A stretch of 64,000 bases of DNA from Rhodoblastus sp. 17X3 (GCF_030056575.1 NZ_JASHHX010000006.1:124001-188000); one strand, 5' to 3'. Counted from the first letter of the stretch, positions 27,082-35,545 are shown. The notes: generated by a model not told the origin, from the letters alone. Translations and numbers: made by a program.

Positions 27082-27197
27082 TCTTATGTGGGCCGGTTAG
27101 GAGCGAACGCCATAGGGCGTCGATCAACGCCCTCGTCCGCCGGGCTATGGGCCGAGCTTATGCGAGGGATTTCTTCGATCGCGACGAAGTCGGGATC
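27082..27197. repeat. Dispersed intergenic repeat with palindromes, copy 2
   Basis: After the EI24 gene the order seen at 17.4 kb recurs: GCGAACGCCATAGGGCG, a palindrome GGGCGT-CGATCA-ACGCCC (27115-27132), the word GAGCTTATGCGAGGGATT and a near-palindrome GATCGCGAC-GAA-GTCGGGATC, followed on the plus strand by an A-run (AAAAAA). The arms differ from copy 1 but keep their symmetry, so the structure rather than the sequence is conserved. A further arm ACATATCTTATGT at the left end is also palindromic. Confidence 0.55.
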
Positions 27198-27208
27198 AAA
27201 AAAATGAA

Positions 27209-28213
27209 TTAAACCGCGCGCTGGTCGGCGTATTGGCCGGTCTTGCGGAAGCGGTAAAGATAGGTCGGGACGATCGCCTCGATCGATTCCGGCGCGATGC
27301 CGAGGCCGGCGAGCGTGCGGCCGTCCGCGCTGGCCTGTTCGGAAACGACATTGTCCTTTTTCAGCAGCTCGACCTGGTCGGCGGTGAAGACGAATTCGGC
27401 CGGAAGCAGGCCGAGCAGCAATTTGTTGAGCGTCTCGGTCACGGAGCCGAGCGCGGCGGCGGCGCCGAAGGGCAAGGGCGCGAGCGCGCGACGGCGGTGG
27501 ATCGTCGCCAGCGTGAATTCCAGCACTTCGCGCATGGTCTTTACTTCGGGGCCGCCGAGTTCATAGACCGCGCCATCCTTGCCCGCACCGCCCAGCAGGC
27601 GGGCGCCGGCCTTGGCGACGTCGCCGACATAGACCGGCTGCAATTTCGTCGCGCCGCCGCCGATCAGGGGCAGGACGGGCAGGAAGCGGGCCATGGTCGC
27701 GAAACGGTTGAAGAACTGGTCCTCGGGTCCGAACACCACCGAGGGGCGCAGGATTTTGGCCGAAGGCAAGGCCGCAAGAACGGCGGCTTCGCCGGCGGCC
27801 TTGGTGCGCGCATAGGCGGAAGGCGAGTCCGGATCGGCGCCGATGGCCGAAACATGCACGAAATTGGAAATCCCGGCTGCTTGCGCCGCCTTGGCGACGG
27901 CCGCGGCGCCCTCGGCCTGAACGCCGTCGAAGGTCTGCTTGCCCCAGGGCGCGAGGATGCCGACCAGATTGACCGCCGCCTCGGCGCCGCGCAGGGCGGC
28001 GGCGAGCGAGTCCGGATAGCGGATATTGGCCTGAACGGCGTTGATCTGGCCGACGCGGCCGAGCGGTTGCAGATGGAAGGCGAGATCCGGCCGCCGCGTC
28101 GCGACGCGGATGCGCCAGCCGTCGCGGGCAAGGGAGCGGACGAGATGGCGGCCGATGAAGCCGGAGCCGCCGAAGACGGTGACGATGCGATCCTGGGGCT
28201 GAATGTCGGTCAT
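27209..28213 (-). CDS. NDUFA9-like NAD(P)-binding protein (atypical SDR)
   Basis: A 334-residue Rossmann-fold protein. The NAD(P)-binding loop is TVFGGSGFIGRHLVRSLA, followed by VATRRPD, AVNLVGILAPWGKQTFDGV, HVSAIGADPDSPSAYARTKAAGE with the tyrosine and lysine spaced as in SDRs, and LRPSVVFGPEDQFFNRFA. This set is typical of complex I NDUFA9 homologues and of related alphaproteobacterial SDRs annotated as complex I NDUFA9 subunit family. In mitochondria the protein is an accessory subunit of complex I; in bacteria the role is unclear. AAAGG precedes the ATG. A 143-base gap with a hairpin separates it from the acyl cluster. Confidence 0.82.
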   Translation of the reverse strand: MTDIQPQDRIVTVFGGSGFIGRHLVRSLARDGWRIRVATRRPDLAFHLQPLGRVGQINAVQANIRYPDSLAAALRGAEAAVNLVGILAPWGKQTFDGVQAEGAAAVAKAAQAAGISNFVHVSAIGADPDSPSAYARTKAAGEAAVLAALPSAKILRPSVVFGPEDQFFNRFATMARFLPVLPLIGGGATKLQPVYVGDVAKAGARLLGGAGKDGAVYELGGPEVKTMREVLEFTLATIHRRRALAPLPFGAAAALGSVTETLNKLLLGLLPAEFVFTADQVELLKKDNVVSEQASADGRTLAGLGIAPESIEAIVPTYLYRFRKTGQYADQRAV

Positions 28214-28257
28214 CGATGCGAGCCTTTGATTCGCGCAGCGGCGCTTTTGGATTCGGG

Positions 28258-28278
28258 CAGACGGCGCTTTGCCGTCTG
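28258..28278. terminator. Hairpin downstream of the acyl cluster
   Basis: An 8-bp perfect stem CAGACGGC/GCCGTCTG with a five-base loop (GCTTT) lies about 80 bases past the stop of the last hotdog gene on the minus strand. It has no clear T-run on that strand. Confidence 0.4.
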
Positions 28279-28356
28279 ATTAGTCAAAACGAGGCCGCGC
28301 GTCCATGCGACTCTTCGCCAACGAGGAGTCCTTAGGCGAAGGGCGCGCTCCGGCGA

Positions 28357-28788
28357 TCAGCCGCGAGCCGGCGTCAGGCGCGCCTCGCCCATCAGGGCCG
28401 GGGCGCCGCTCGCCGTATGGGCGATCAGCCGGAGGACGGCGACGAAACGATTGTCCGCTTCTTCGAGCTTGACCACGCGTGCGGTCAGGGAGGCGGTCTC
28501 GCCTTCGAGCACGGGCGTCAGGAACTGTCCGGTCAGGCCGACGATGGTGAGATCGGGACGCCAGTCGCGCAACATCGGCTCGAAAGCAGCGAGCAGCTTC
28601 ATCCCGTGGATGGGGCGGGCGGAAAAGCCGAAGCCCTGCGCGAAGGCGAGATCGAGGTGCAGCGGGTTGGAATCGCCGGAAACCGCCGCATATTCGGCCA
28701 GATCGGCGACGGAGAAGGGGCCGATCGTCTGCGGCGGGAGCTTTTCGCCGACGCGCGGCGCGGTCGGGGCGGAATTGGGCGCCGTCAT
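28357..28788 (-). CDS. MaoC-like (R)-specific hydratase/dehydratase, catalytic subunit
   Basis: A 143-residue single-hotdog protein with the complete hydratase-2 motif YAAVSGDSNPLHLDLAFA, which holds the catalytic aspartate and histidine, and RPIHGMKLL, which follows in R-hydratases. It hydrates or dehydrates (3R)-hydroxyacyl thioesters on CoA or ACP. Its start overlaps the stop of the preceding hotdog gene (ATGA), so the two are coupled and probably form a heterodimer in which this subunit supplies the catalytic residues. It ends the ACP / ketosynthase / dehydratase cluster on the minus strand. Confidence 0.85.
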   Translation of the reverse strand: MTAPNSAPTAPRVGEKLPPQTIGPFSVADLAEYAAVSGDSNPLHLDLAFAQGFGFSARPIHGMKLLAAFEPMLRDWRPDLTIVGLTGQFLTPVLEGETASLTARVVKLEEADNRFVAVLRLIAHTASGAPALMGEARLTPARG

Positions 28789-29192
28789 GGCCTGGCGGCT
28801 CCGGGAAGGGTCGCGGGGTCGATCAGCCGCAGCGTGGAGACGATGCGGCCGACGCGGGCGCCTTCGGTATCGAAGACTTCCGCCGTGACGATCAGCCGCG
28901 CGGGCTCCAGTTCGCGCCGGAACTCCAGCATCAGGTCATAGCTTTCGCCGAGCTCGATCGGCCGCAAATATTCGAAATGCTGCGCCTCGTGCACCGGCAG
29001 GCCGACTTCCTGCGCGGCGGCGCGCACCGCCCCGCCGATTTCCGGCAGATTCATCACGATGACCGGAAAGCTCGCGGGCGGCAGCCCCTCGGCTTCGCGC
29101 CAGCCGGTCGCGCGCCGGAATGCGGCGACGACGTCCGGCGACGCCGTCGCGCGCAGCGGTCCCATATGTTGGACGAGCGGCGTGGCGTTCAT
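28785..29192 (-). CDS. Hotdog-fold dehydratase partner (FAS1-like, non-catalytic)
   Basis: A 135-residue hotdog-fold protein resembling the N-terminal, FAS1-like dehydratase half of two-domain MaoC proteins (PPASFPVIVMNLPE, then VHEAQHFEYLRPIELGESYDLMLEFRR). The catalytic Asp-x-x-x-x-His motif is missing. With the coupled downstream gene it looks like a split HadA/HadB-type dehydratase, where one subunit binds the acyl chain and the other is catalytic. It follows the ketosynthase gene by 3 bases, so the whole run is one operon. Substrate unknown. Confidence 0.72.
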   Translation of the reverse strand: MNATPLVQHMGPLRATASPDVVAAFRRATGWREAEGLPPASFPVIVMNLPEIGGAVRAAAQEVGLPVHEAQHFEYLRPIELGESYDLMLEFRRELEPARLIVTAEVFDTEGARVGRIVSTLRLIDPATLPGAARP

Positions 29193-29195
29193 GTC

Positions 29196-30416
29196 TCAGG
29201 CCGGGGCGTGAGGCGTCACGATCAGCGAGGCGTTGATGCCGCCGAACGCAAGCGAATTGGACAGCACGGCGCGGATCGGCATTTTCAGCGCGGTCGGGCC
29301 GACCAGCCGGATCTCGCATTTGGGATCCTGAATCTCTGTGTTCATATTGGGCGGGGCGACCTGTTCGCGCAGGGCCATGATCGAGATCAGCAGCTCCAGC
29401 GCGCCGCTCGCGCCCATGGCGTGGCCATGTACGGGCTTGGTCGAGGAGACCGGAAGACTGGCGCAATAATCGCCGAAGGCGCGGTTGAGCGCCTCGGCCT
29501 CGGTCACGTCGTTCATCACGGTCGCAGTGCCGTGGGCGTTGACGTAATCAATGTCGGTCGGCGCGAGACCCGCGTCGTCCAGCGCCATGGTCATGCAGGC
29601 GGCGGCGCTGGCCGCGTCGGGGCGCACGGCGTCGAGGCCGTCGGTATTGGTGCCATAGCCTGCGATGACCGCCAGCGGCGTGGCGCCGCGGGCCAAAGCG
29701 ACGTCCTCGGCCTCGATCACGAACATGGCGGCGCCTTCGCCGAGCACCATGCCGTTGCGGTTCTTGGCGAAGGGCCGGCAGAGATCGGGGGTGAGCACGC
29801 GCAGGCATTCCCAGGCGCGCATGGAGCCATTGGTGGCGCAGGCCTCGGAGCCGCCGACAATGGCGCGATCGATCATGCCCGCGCGGATCATCTGCACGGC
29901 GAGGCCGACGGCCTGGCTGCCCGAGGAACAGGCGCTGGCGAGCGCGAAACAGGGCCCGGTCGCGCCATAGCGCATGGAAATCTGCGTCGGTCCGGCGCTC
30001 GGGATGAGCTTGGGCACGGTCAGCGTGTCGGGCCGCTTGTTGGCGAAATAGACATTATAGATGCCATCGTCGCAGGTGCGCATGCCGCCCGCGCCCGTGC
30101 CGAGCAGGGAGGCGCAGCGCGAGCCCTGACGTTCGCTGGGATCGAGCCCGGCCTGCGCCAGAGCCTCGTCGGCGGCGACAATGGCGTAAGCCGTGAAGGG
30201 ATCGGCGAAAGGCGCCAGCTGCGGGCCGAGCTGGGCCTCGATGTCGAAGTCGCGGACCTGGGCGGAAATGCGGATGCGGCCGCCATAGGGCTCGCGCACG
30301 ATCAGCGGGCCGGTGCAGGGCGAACCGTCGCGCGCCGCACGCCACAGGGATTGGGCTCCGATTCCGGCCGCCGAAACGGCGCCCATCCCGGTGACTACGA
30401 CTCGTCTGGAACTCAT
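29196..30416 (-). CDS. Beta-ketoacyl-ACP synthase, FabF-like
   Basis: A 406-residue thiolase-fold condensing enzyme. The nucleophilic cysteine is in FALASACSSGSQAVG, the two catalytic histidines are in VNAHGTAT and STKPVHGHAMGASG, and GEGAAMFVIE and NSLAFGGINASLI complete the KAS II set. It elongates an acyl chain with a malonyl unit carried by ACP. Its start overlaps the stop of the small ACP gene (ATGA), and it precedes the split dehydratase. There is no reductase or thioesterase inside the operon, so the ordinary fatty-acid enzymes would have to complete the cycle. It is not a core fabF by context (no fabD/fabG/acpP). Confidence 0.9.
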   Translation of the reverse strand: MSSRRVVVTGMGAVSAAGIGAQSLWRAARDGSPCTGPLIVREPYGGRIRISAQVRDFDIEAQLGPQLAPFADPFTAYAIVAADEALAQAGLDPSERQGSRCASLLGTGAGGMRTCDDGIYNVYFANKRPDTLTVPKLIPSAGPTQISMRYGATGPCFALASACSSGSQAVGLAVQMIRAGMIDRAIVGGSEACATNGSMRAWECLRVLTPDLCRPFAKNRNGMVLGEGAAMFVIEAEDVALARGATPLAVIAGYGTNTDGLDAVRPDAASAAACMTMALDDAGLAPTDIDYVNAHGTATVMNDVTEAEALNRAFGDYCASLPVSSTKPVHGHAMGASGALELLISIMALREQVAPPNMNTEIQDPKCEIRLVGPTALKMPIRAVLSNSLAFGGINASLIVTPHAPA

Positions 30417-30658
30417 TTCTCGGTTTTTTCCTTCAGGATATGGGCGCTGATCGCCTCGACCAGGCCCTTGAGGTCCTTGGCCTCCTGGAAAGAGCCGTCC
30501 ATCGGGATATAGACGTCGAATTTTTCCTCGATGGCGGTGAGAATCATCACAATGTCGATGGATTTCAGGCCGAGACTTTCGATCGTCGCGTCGTCCTGAA
30601 GCTTTTCACGAGGAATCATGCCCTCGGTGGCGATGACATCGAGAATGTCGTTGATCAT
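30413..30658 (-). CDS. Acyl carrier protein, atypical
   Basis: An 81-residue acidic four-helix carrier protein. The phosphopantetheine serine is in ESLGLKSIDIVMIL; the usual DSL is KSI here, and the following AIEEKFDVYIPMD fits helices II-III of ACPs. It is not the standard AcpP and lacks the AcpXL pattern. It carries an acyl chain for the coupled ketosynthase. The ATG (MINDILDV) is chosen because upstream codons do not resemble an ACP; the ribosome-binding site is weak. It opens the minus-strand operon, divergent from a globin gene across about 240 bases. Confidence 0.85.
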   Translation of the reverse strand: MINDILDVIATEGMIPREKLQDDATIESLGLKSIDIVMILTAIEEKFDVYIPMDGSFQEAKDLKGLVEAISAHILKEKTEK

Positions 30659-30901
30659 CGTCGGCTGGTCATTCGAAACCGAAGTCAATGGCGCACCCCT
30701 GGTTGCGTTCGGCAATCCCGTCCGTCGCTCGGGCGGCCCTGAGGCGCGCGATCCGATGTCGCCGGGAGCTGCGTCGGGCCCAAATAAATTGAAACCGGAC
30801 GCCCCTCCATGTAGCAAAGTGTCTCAGGCGGCGCCAAACCAATTTTTTCGCGCCCGGCGGCCCGCCGCGCCCGGCCCGGAAAAGCATTTCAGGACAATAG
30901 G

Positions 30902-31351
30902 ATGCCGCACCCCCTCGCCGCACGCTCCGCCGCCCTCGACGAGCCGCCGCCGGGTCTGACCGAGGAAATGATGGAGCGTCTGGTGCGCGAATTCTATTCG
31001 CGCGCCCGATCCGACTCGTTATTGGGCCCGATCTTCGAGGCGCGGCTGGCCGGCCATTGGGAAGAGCATATCGCCCGCCTGACCGATTTCTGGTCGCAGA
31101 TCGGCCTGCGGACCGGACGTTATAACGGCCGGCCTCTGCCGGCCCATGCCGCGCTCGATCTGGCGCCGGAGCATTTCAAGATCTGGCTGGGCCTGTTCGA
31201 GCAGACGGCGCGCGACGTTCTGCCGCCGGACGGGGCGCGATTCTTCATCGCCCGCGCCCATCGCATCGCCGAAAGCTTTCAGCTTGGCCTGAACATCGGC
31301 GCAAAGGCGCTGGATTTCCGCGCGACCCAGCGGTCGCGGGAACCGGAATAG
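30902..31351 (+). CDS. Group III truncated hemoglobin
   Basis: A 149-residue 2-on-2 globin. The features match group III: LVREFYSRARSDSLLGPIFEARL near the start, HWEEHIARLTDFWSQIGLRTGRYNGRPLPAHAAL with the proximal histidine in PAHAAL, and FKIWLGLFEQTARDVL. It binds heme and oxygen or nitric oxide; members are linked to NO detoxification or oxygen handling, but no partner gene is visible. It is divergent from the ACP gene and followed by ahcY, whose promoter lies in the gap. AGGACAATAGG precedes the ATG. Confidence 0.85.
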   Translation: MPHPLAARSAALDEPPPGLTEEMMERLVREFYSRARSDSLLGPIFEARLAGHWEEHIARLTDFWSQIGLRTGRYNGRPLPAHAALDLAPEHFKIWLGLFEQTARDVLPPDGARFFIARAHRIAESFQLGLNIGAKALDFRATQRSREPE

Positions 31352-31357
31352 GTTCAT

Positions 31358-31381
31358 ATAAAGAGTTGTTTATATCTTTAT
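31358..31381 (+). promoter_or_regulatory. Inverted-repeat operator candidate of ahcY
   Basis: ATAAAGA and TCTTTAT form a perfect 7-bp inverted repeat with a 10-base A+T-rich spacer, directly upstream of and touching the -35 element of ahcY. A symmetric AT-rich site here would suit an ArsR- or similar-type dimer sensing S-adenosylhomocysteine (SahR-like). That assignment is inference from position; the site itself is clear. Confidence 0.5.
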
Positions 31382-31409
31382 TGCCTGCTGGCGGCTTGGC
31401 TGCTATAGA
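31381..31409 (+). promoter_or_regulatory. Sigma-70 promoter of ahcY
   Basis: TTGCCT and TATAGA are separated by exactly 17 bases, about 45 bases ahead of the ATG. The predicted leader is only about 40 nucleotides, too short for a known SAM or SAH riboswitch. A 9-bp perfect inverted repeat (GGCGGCTTG/CAAGCCGCC) spans the -10 and start region and could be a second operator. Confidence 0.65.
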
Positions 31410-31453
31410 AGCGGCCAATCTCAAGCCGCCAGCCGCAACAGGATGGGAAAGTC

Positions 31454-32866
31454 ATGAACGCCAGCCATCTCACCCATGATTATGTCGTCGCCGACATCGG
31501 CCTCGCCGATTGGGGCCGCAAGGAAATCGCCATCGCCGAAACGGAAATGCCGGGGCTGATGGCCACGCGCGCCGAATATGGCGCCAGCCTGCCGCTGAAG
31601 GGCGCCCGCGTCGCCGGTTCGCTGCACATGACCATCCAGACCGCCGTGCTGATCGAGACCTTGCAGGCGCTCGGCGCCGAGGTCCGCTGGGCCTCGTGCA
31701 ATATTTACTCGACCCAGGACCACGCCGCCGCGGCCATCGCCGCCGCTGGCACGCCGGTCTTTGCGATCAAGGGCGAGAGCCTTGAGGAATATTGGGACTA
31801 TACCCACCGCATTTTCGAATGGGGCGACGGCGGCACGCCGAACATGATCCTCGACGACGGCGGCGACGCCACGCTGCTGATCCATCTCGGCCTGCGCGCC
31901 GAGCAGGGCGACACCGCCTTCCTCGACAAGGCCACGAATGAGGAAGAGGAAGTCCTCTTCGCCGCGATCAAGAAGCGGCTCAAGGCCAATCCGGGGTTCT
32001 ATGGCCGCTGCGCCGCCGCCATCAAGGGCGTGACGGAAGAGACCACCACGGGCGTCCACCGTCTCTACATCATGGAGAAAGAAGGCAAGCTGCTGTGGCC
32101 GGCGATCAACGTCAATGATTCCGTCACCAAGTCCAAGTTCGACAATCTCTATGGCTGCCGCGAGTCGCTGGTCGACGGCATCCGTCGCGGCACCGACGTC
32201 ATGATGGCCGGCAAGGTGGCGATGGTCGCGGGCTTCGGCGACGTCGGCAAGGGCTCGGCGGCCTCGCTGCGCAATGCGGGCTGCCGCGTGCTGGTTTCGG
32301 AAATCGATCCGATCTGCGCCCTGCAGGCCGCCATGGAAGGCTACGAGGTCGTCACCATGGAAGACGCGGCCCCTCGCGCGGATATTTTCGTGACGACGAC
32401 CGGCAATATCGACGTCATCACCATCGACCATATGCGCGCCATGAAGGACCGCGCCATCGTCTGCAACATTGGCCATTTCGACTCCGAAATTCAGGTCGCC
32501 GCGCTGCGCAACCTGAAATGGCACAATGTGAAGCCGCAGGTCGACGAGATCGAATTCCCCGACAGCAAGCGAATCATCCTGCTTTCCGAAGGCCGCCTGG
32601 TGAACCTTGGCAACGCGACCGGCCATCCGTCCTTCGTGATGTCGGCGTCTTTCACCAACCAGACGCTGGCGCAGATCGAATTGTGGACCAAGCCTGGCCA
32701 TTACGCCAAAAAGGTCTTCACCCTGCCCAAGCATCTCGACGAGAAGGTCGCCAAGCTTCATCTTGGCAAGATCGGCGTGAAGCTGACGGCGCTGACCCCG
32801 GCGCAATCGGCCTATCTTTCGGTTCCGGCGGAAGGCCCCTTCAAGCCGGAGCATTACCGCTACTGA
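31454..32866 (+). CDS. ahcY: Adenosylhomocysteinase
   Basis: A 470-residue NAD-dependent enzyme that cleaves S-adenosylhomocysteine to adenosine and homocysteine in the methyl cycle. Typical motifs are [14 protein letters not shown] near the N-terminus, [28 protein letters not shown]-binding [43 protein letters not shown] and the C-terminal KPEHYRY with the NAD-contacting Lys/Tyr. GGATGGGAAA precedes the ATG. A terminator follows. In other alphaproteobacteria this gene often lies beside the hprK-manX-ptsH set; here it is about 19 kb away. Confidence 0.98.
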   Translation: MNASHLTHDYVVADIGLADWGRKEIAIAETEMPGLMATRAEYGASLPLKGARVAGSLHMTIQTAVLIETLQALGAEVRWASCNIYSTQDHAAAAIAAAGTPVFAIKGESLEEYWDYTHRIFEWGDGGTPNMILDDGGDATLLIHLGLRAEQGDTAFLDKATNEEEEVLFAAIKKRLKANPGFYGRCAAAIKGVTEETTTGVHRLYIMEKEGKLLWPAINVNDSVTKSKFDNLYGCRESLVDGIRRGTDVMMAGKVAMVAGFGDVGKGSAASLRNAGCRVLVSEIDPICALQAAMEGYEVVTMEDAAPRADIFVTTTGNIDVITIDHMRAMKDRAIVCNIGHFDSEIQVAALRNLKWHNVKPQVDEIEFPDSKRIILLSEGRLVNLGNATGHPSFVMSASFTNQTLAQIELWTKPGHYAKKVFTLPKHLDEKVAKLHLGKIGVKLTALTPAQSAYLSVPAEGPFKPEHYRY

Positions 32867-32908
32867 GCCTTTTCGACGCCGCGCCCTGTGGCGCCCTTGC
32901 ATAATTCT

Positions 32909-32944
32909 GCGCCTTCGGCTCTCGCCGGAGGCGTTTTCTTTTTC
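32909..32944 (+). terminator. Terminator of ahcY
   Basis: A 10-bp stem (CGCCTTCGGC/GCCGGAGGCG, one G-U pair) closed by TCTC and followed by TTTTCTTTTT. It is a classical rho-independent terminator 43 bases after the ahcY stop. Confidence 0.88.
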
Positions 32945-33031
32945 GTTCCCCTTTCTTAACCAAGAATCCAGAGAGTAAATTCGGGTGATTCGCACAGGCT
33001 CCGTCCTGTGGGGGAAGGAGACTCCCGGTCC

Positions 33032-35545
33032 ATGCCGCAAAGAGGAAGCCAGACAGGTCGCCGCCCGCGTGCGCGCCTGCGCTTTGCGCGCTGGCTTTCG
33101 GCTGCTTCGGCCTTGGTCGTTCCCGGAGCGGCGGCGCGCGCGCAGGCCGCGTCCGCCTTCGGCTTCGAGGACGCCGGCGGTCTCGTCGGCCTGTCTCTTG
33201 GCGCCGGCCTCGTCGTTTTCTCGACCATCACCGCCCTTCTTCATCTCACTGGCCGCCAGCGCTGGGCGCGCCGCGAGGCCGAGCTCACCGCCGAAATCGA
33301 CCATTTGCGCCAGCAGATGGAGCGCGCCCGCGCTTTTCTTGCCGCCGAAACGCAATTCGTCGTTGTCTGGGGCGGCGCGCATAGCGAACCGGAGATCGAG
33401 GGCGACGTCAGCCTCGTTCTCGATGCGCCGCTGCCGCGCCGCGTGCTGGGCTTCGGCGCCTGGCTGCCCGCCGATCAGGCGCAGGCGCTGGAGGCCAATG
33501 TCGCCTTGCTGCGCGAGCGCGGGCAGGGCTTCCGTCTGGATTTGGTCAGCCAGGGCGGCCGCCACCTCGAGGCCGAGGGCCGCGCCATCGGCAGCCGCGT
33601 CGTGCTGCGCGTCCGCGACGTGTCCGGCGACCGGCTGGAGCTGGTGCGGCTGCGCAAGGTTCAGGCCGAGCAGATGGCGCAGCTCGAAACGCTTCGCGGC
33701 CTGCTCGATCTCTCTCCCCATCCGGTCTGGACGCGCGGCCCCGACCAGAAGCTCGACTGGGTCAACGAAGCCTACGCCCGCGCCGTGGACGCGAAAGACC
33801 CGCTCGACGCCGTGGCGCGGGAGCTGGAGCTGCTCGACAGCTCGGCGCGCGACTCGGCGGCGCGAGCCCGGCTGGGCGGCAATATCTGGCAGCGACGCGA
33901 AAATGTCGTGGTCGCGGGCGTGCGCCGGATGATGGACGTTCTCGACGCGCCGCTGCCGGGCGGCGCCGGCGGCATCGCCGAGGATCTCGCGGAGCTGGAG
34001 GCCTTGCGCGCGGATCATGCGCGGCAGGTGGAATCGCATATCCGCACGCTCGACCAGCTCTCCACCGGCGTGGCGATTTTCGACCGCGCCAAGAAACTGG
34101 TGTTCGCCAACGCCGCCTATCGGCACTTGTGGTCGCTGGACCAGGCTTTTCTCGACCAGAATCCGACCGACTCGCAAATTCTCGACGCCTTGCGCGCCGC
34201 GCGGCGTCTGCCGGAACAGGCCGATTACCGCGCCTGGAAGACCACGCTGCACCAGGTTTATCAGAGCATTGATCCGGCGGCGCAGATCTGGCACCTGCCC
34301 GACGGGCGCACGCTGCGCATCGCCTTCGACCCTAATCCGCAGGGCGGCGTCACCTATTTGTTCGACGACGTGACCGAGCGCTATAATCTGGAATCGCAAT
34401 ATAATTCCCTGGCGCGGGTGCAGAGCGAGACGCTCGACGCGCTACAGGAGGGCGTGGCGGTCTTCGGCGCCGATGGACGGCTCAAATTGTGCAATCCGGC
34501 ATTCGGACGAATCTGGCGCCTGCCGGTGGCGATGCTGGCGGAGCGGCCGCATATCGACGGCGTGGCGGCGGCCTGCAAGCCTCTGCTGCCGGACGATGCG
34601 GCGTGGTCCGACCTGCGCAGCGTGATCGCTGGTCTCCATGCGGTGCGCATGGGCTTCGAGCGCCGCATGAGCCGCACCGACGGCGCCATCGTCGATTGCG
34701 CGGCGGCGCCGCTGCCGGACGGCGGCACGCTGCTGACCTTCATCGACGTCACCGACGGCGTGAATGTCGAGCGCGCCCTGAAGGAGCGTAACCAGGCCCT
34801 GCTCGCCGCCGAGCAATTGCGCAACGACTTTGTCCACCATGTGTCCTATGAGCTGCGCTCGCCGCTCACCAACATCATAGGCTTCATCCAGCTGCTTGGC
34901 GACGACAGCGTCGGCCCGCTCAACGACAAGCAGCACGAATATGCCGGCTATGTGCTGAAATCCTCCGCCGCCTTGCTCGCGATCATCAACGACATTCTCG
35001 ATCTGGCGACCATCGACCGCGACGCCATGGAATTGCAGCTCGGCGACGTCGATATCCAGCGCACGATCCGCGAGGCGGCGGAGGGCCTGCAGGATCGGCT
35101 GGCGGAATCCCATGTCGAACTGTCCATCGTCGCCGACCCACATATCGGCTCCTTCCGCGCCGACGGCCAGCGCGTGCGGCAGATCCTGTTCAACCTGCTC
35201 TCCAACGCCATCGGCTTTTCCGAGCCGGGCCAGACCGTCACGCTCGCGGCGCTCCGCCGCGAGAACGAGATTGTCTTCAAGGTGTCCGACTGCGGGCGCG
35301 GCATTCCGCCGGAACTGCTCGACAAGGTGTTCGGCCGTTTCGAGAGCCACACGCTCAATTCGCGCCATCGCGGCGTCGGGCTGGGGCTTTCGATCGTGCG
35401 CGCCTTCGTCGAACTGCATGGCGGCGAGGTGCGGATCGATTCCGCGCCGGGCGAGGGCACGATGGTGACCTGCGTCATACCGATTCGCGCGGACGCGGTT
35501 GAGGATCGCCCGCAAGACCGGGCTGTGGCGGAGGGCGGGGCATGA
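33032..35545 (+). CDS. divL: DivL-like atypical sensor kinase with tyrosine in place of the H-box histidine
   Basis: An 837-residue protein with one N-terminal membrane helix (VGLSLGAGLVVFSTITALLHL), several PAS-like domains (around 130-210, 215-320, 330-460 and 460-580), and a HisKA/HATPase_c core. The H-box reads FVHHVSYELRSPLTNI, so the phospho-acceptor histidine is Tyr606. N-, G1- and G2-box regions (LFNLLSNAIGFSEPG, DCGRGIPPELL, HRGVGLGLSIVRAF) are present. This is the DivL signature; in Caulobacter DivL promotes CckA kinase activity and CtrA phosphorylation and is inhibited by DivK-P. A GTG 24 bases upstream is an alternative start; GGGGAAGGAG favours the ATG. Coupled to the tsaE-amgK gene. 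Confidence 0.85.
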   Translation: MPQRGSQTGRRPRARLRFARWLSAASALVVPGAAARAQAASAFGFEDAGGLVGLSLGAGLVVFSTITALLHLTGRQRWARREAELTAEIDHLRQQMERARAFLAAETQFVVVWGGAHSEPEIEGDVSLVLDAPLPRRVLGFGAWLPADQAQALEANVALLRERGQGFRLDLVSQGGRHLEAEGRAIGSRVVLRVRDVSGDRLELVRLRKVQAEQMAQLETLRGLLDLSPHPVWTRGPDQKLDWVNEAYARAVDAKDPLDAVARELELLDSSARDSAARARLGGNIWQRRENVVVAGVRRMMDVLDAPLPGGAGGIAEDLAELEALRADHARQVESHIRTLDQLSTGVAIFDRAKKLVFANAAYRHLWSLDQAFLDQNPTDSQILDALRAARRLPEQADYRAWKTTLHQVYQSIDPAAQIWHLPDGRTLRIAFDPNPQGGVTYLFDDVTERYNLESQYNSLARVQSETLDALQEGVAVFGADGRLKLCNPAFGRIWRLPVAMLAERPHIDGVAAACKPLLPDDAAWSDLRSVIAGLHAVRMGFERRMSRTDGAIVDCAAAPLPDGGTLLTFIDVTDGVNVERALKERNQALLAAEQLRNDFVHHVSYELRSPLTNIIGFIQLLGDDSVGPLNDKQHEYAGYVLKSSAALLAIINDILDLATIDRDAMELQLGDVDIQRTIREAAEGLQDRLAESHVELSIVADPHIGSFRADGQRVRQILFNLLSNAIGFSEPGQTVTLAALRRENEIVFKVSDCGRGIPPELLDKVFGRFESHTLNSRHRGVGLGLSIVRAFVELHGGEVRIDSAPGEGTMVTCVIPIRADAVEDRPQDRAVAEGGA

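Noticed and set aside
30413-30658. AcpXL (very-long-chain ACP for lipid A)
   Set aside because: The serine motif and length differ from AcpXL, and lpxXL, fabZXL and the other partners are not present.
31382-31453. SAM or SAH riboswitch before ahcY
   Set aside because: The visible promoter leaves only about 40 bases of leader, and no known riboswitch pattern is present; the symmetric sites look like protein operators.
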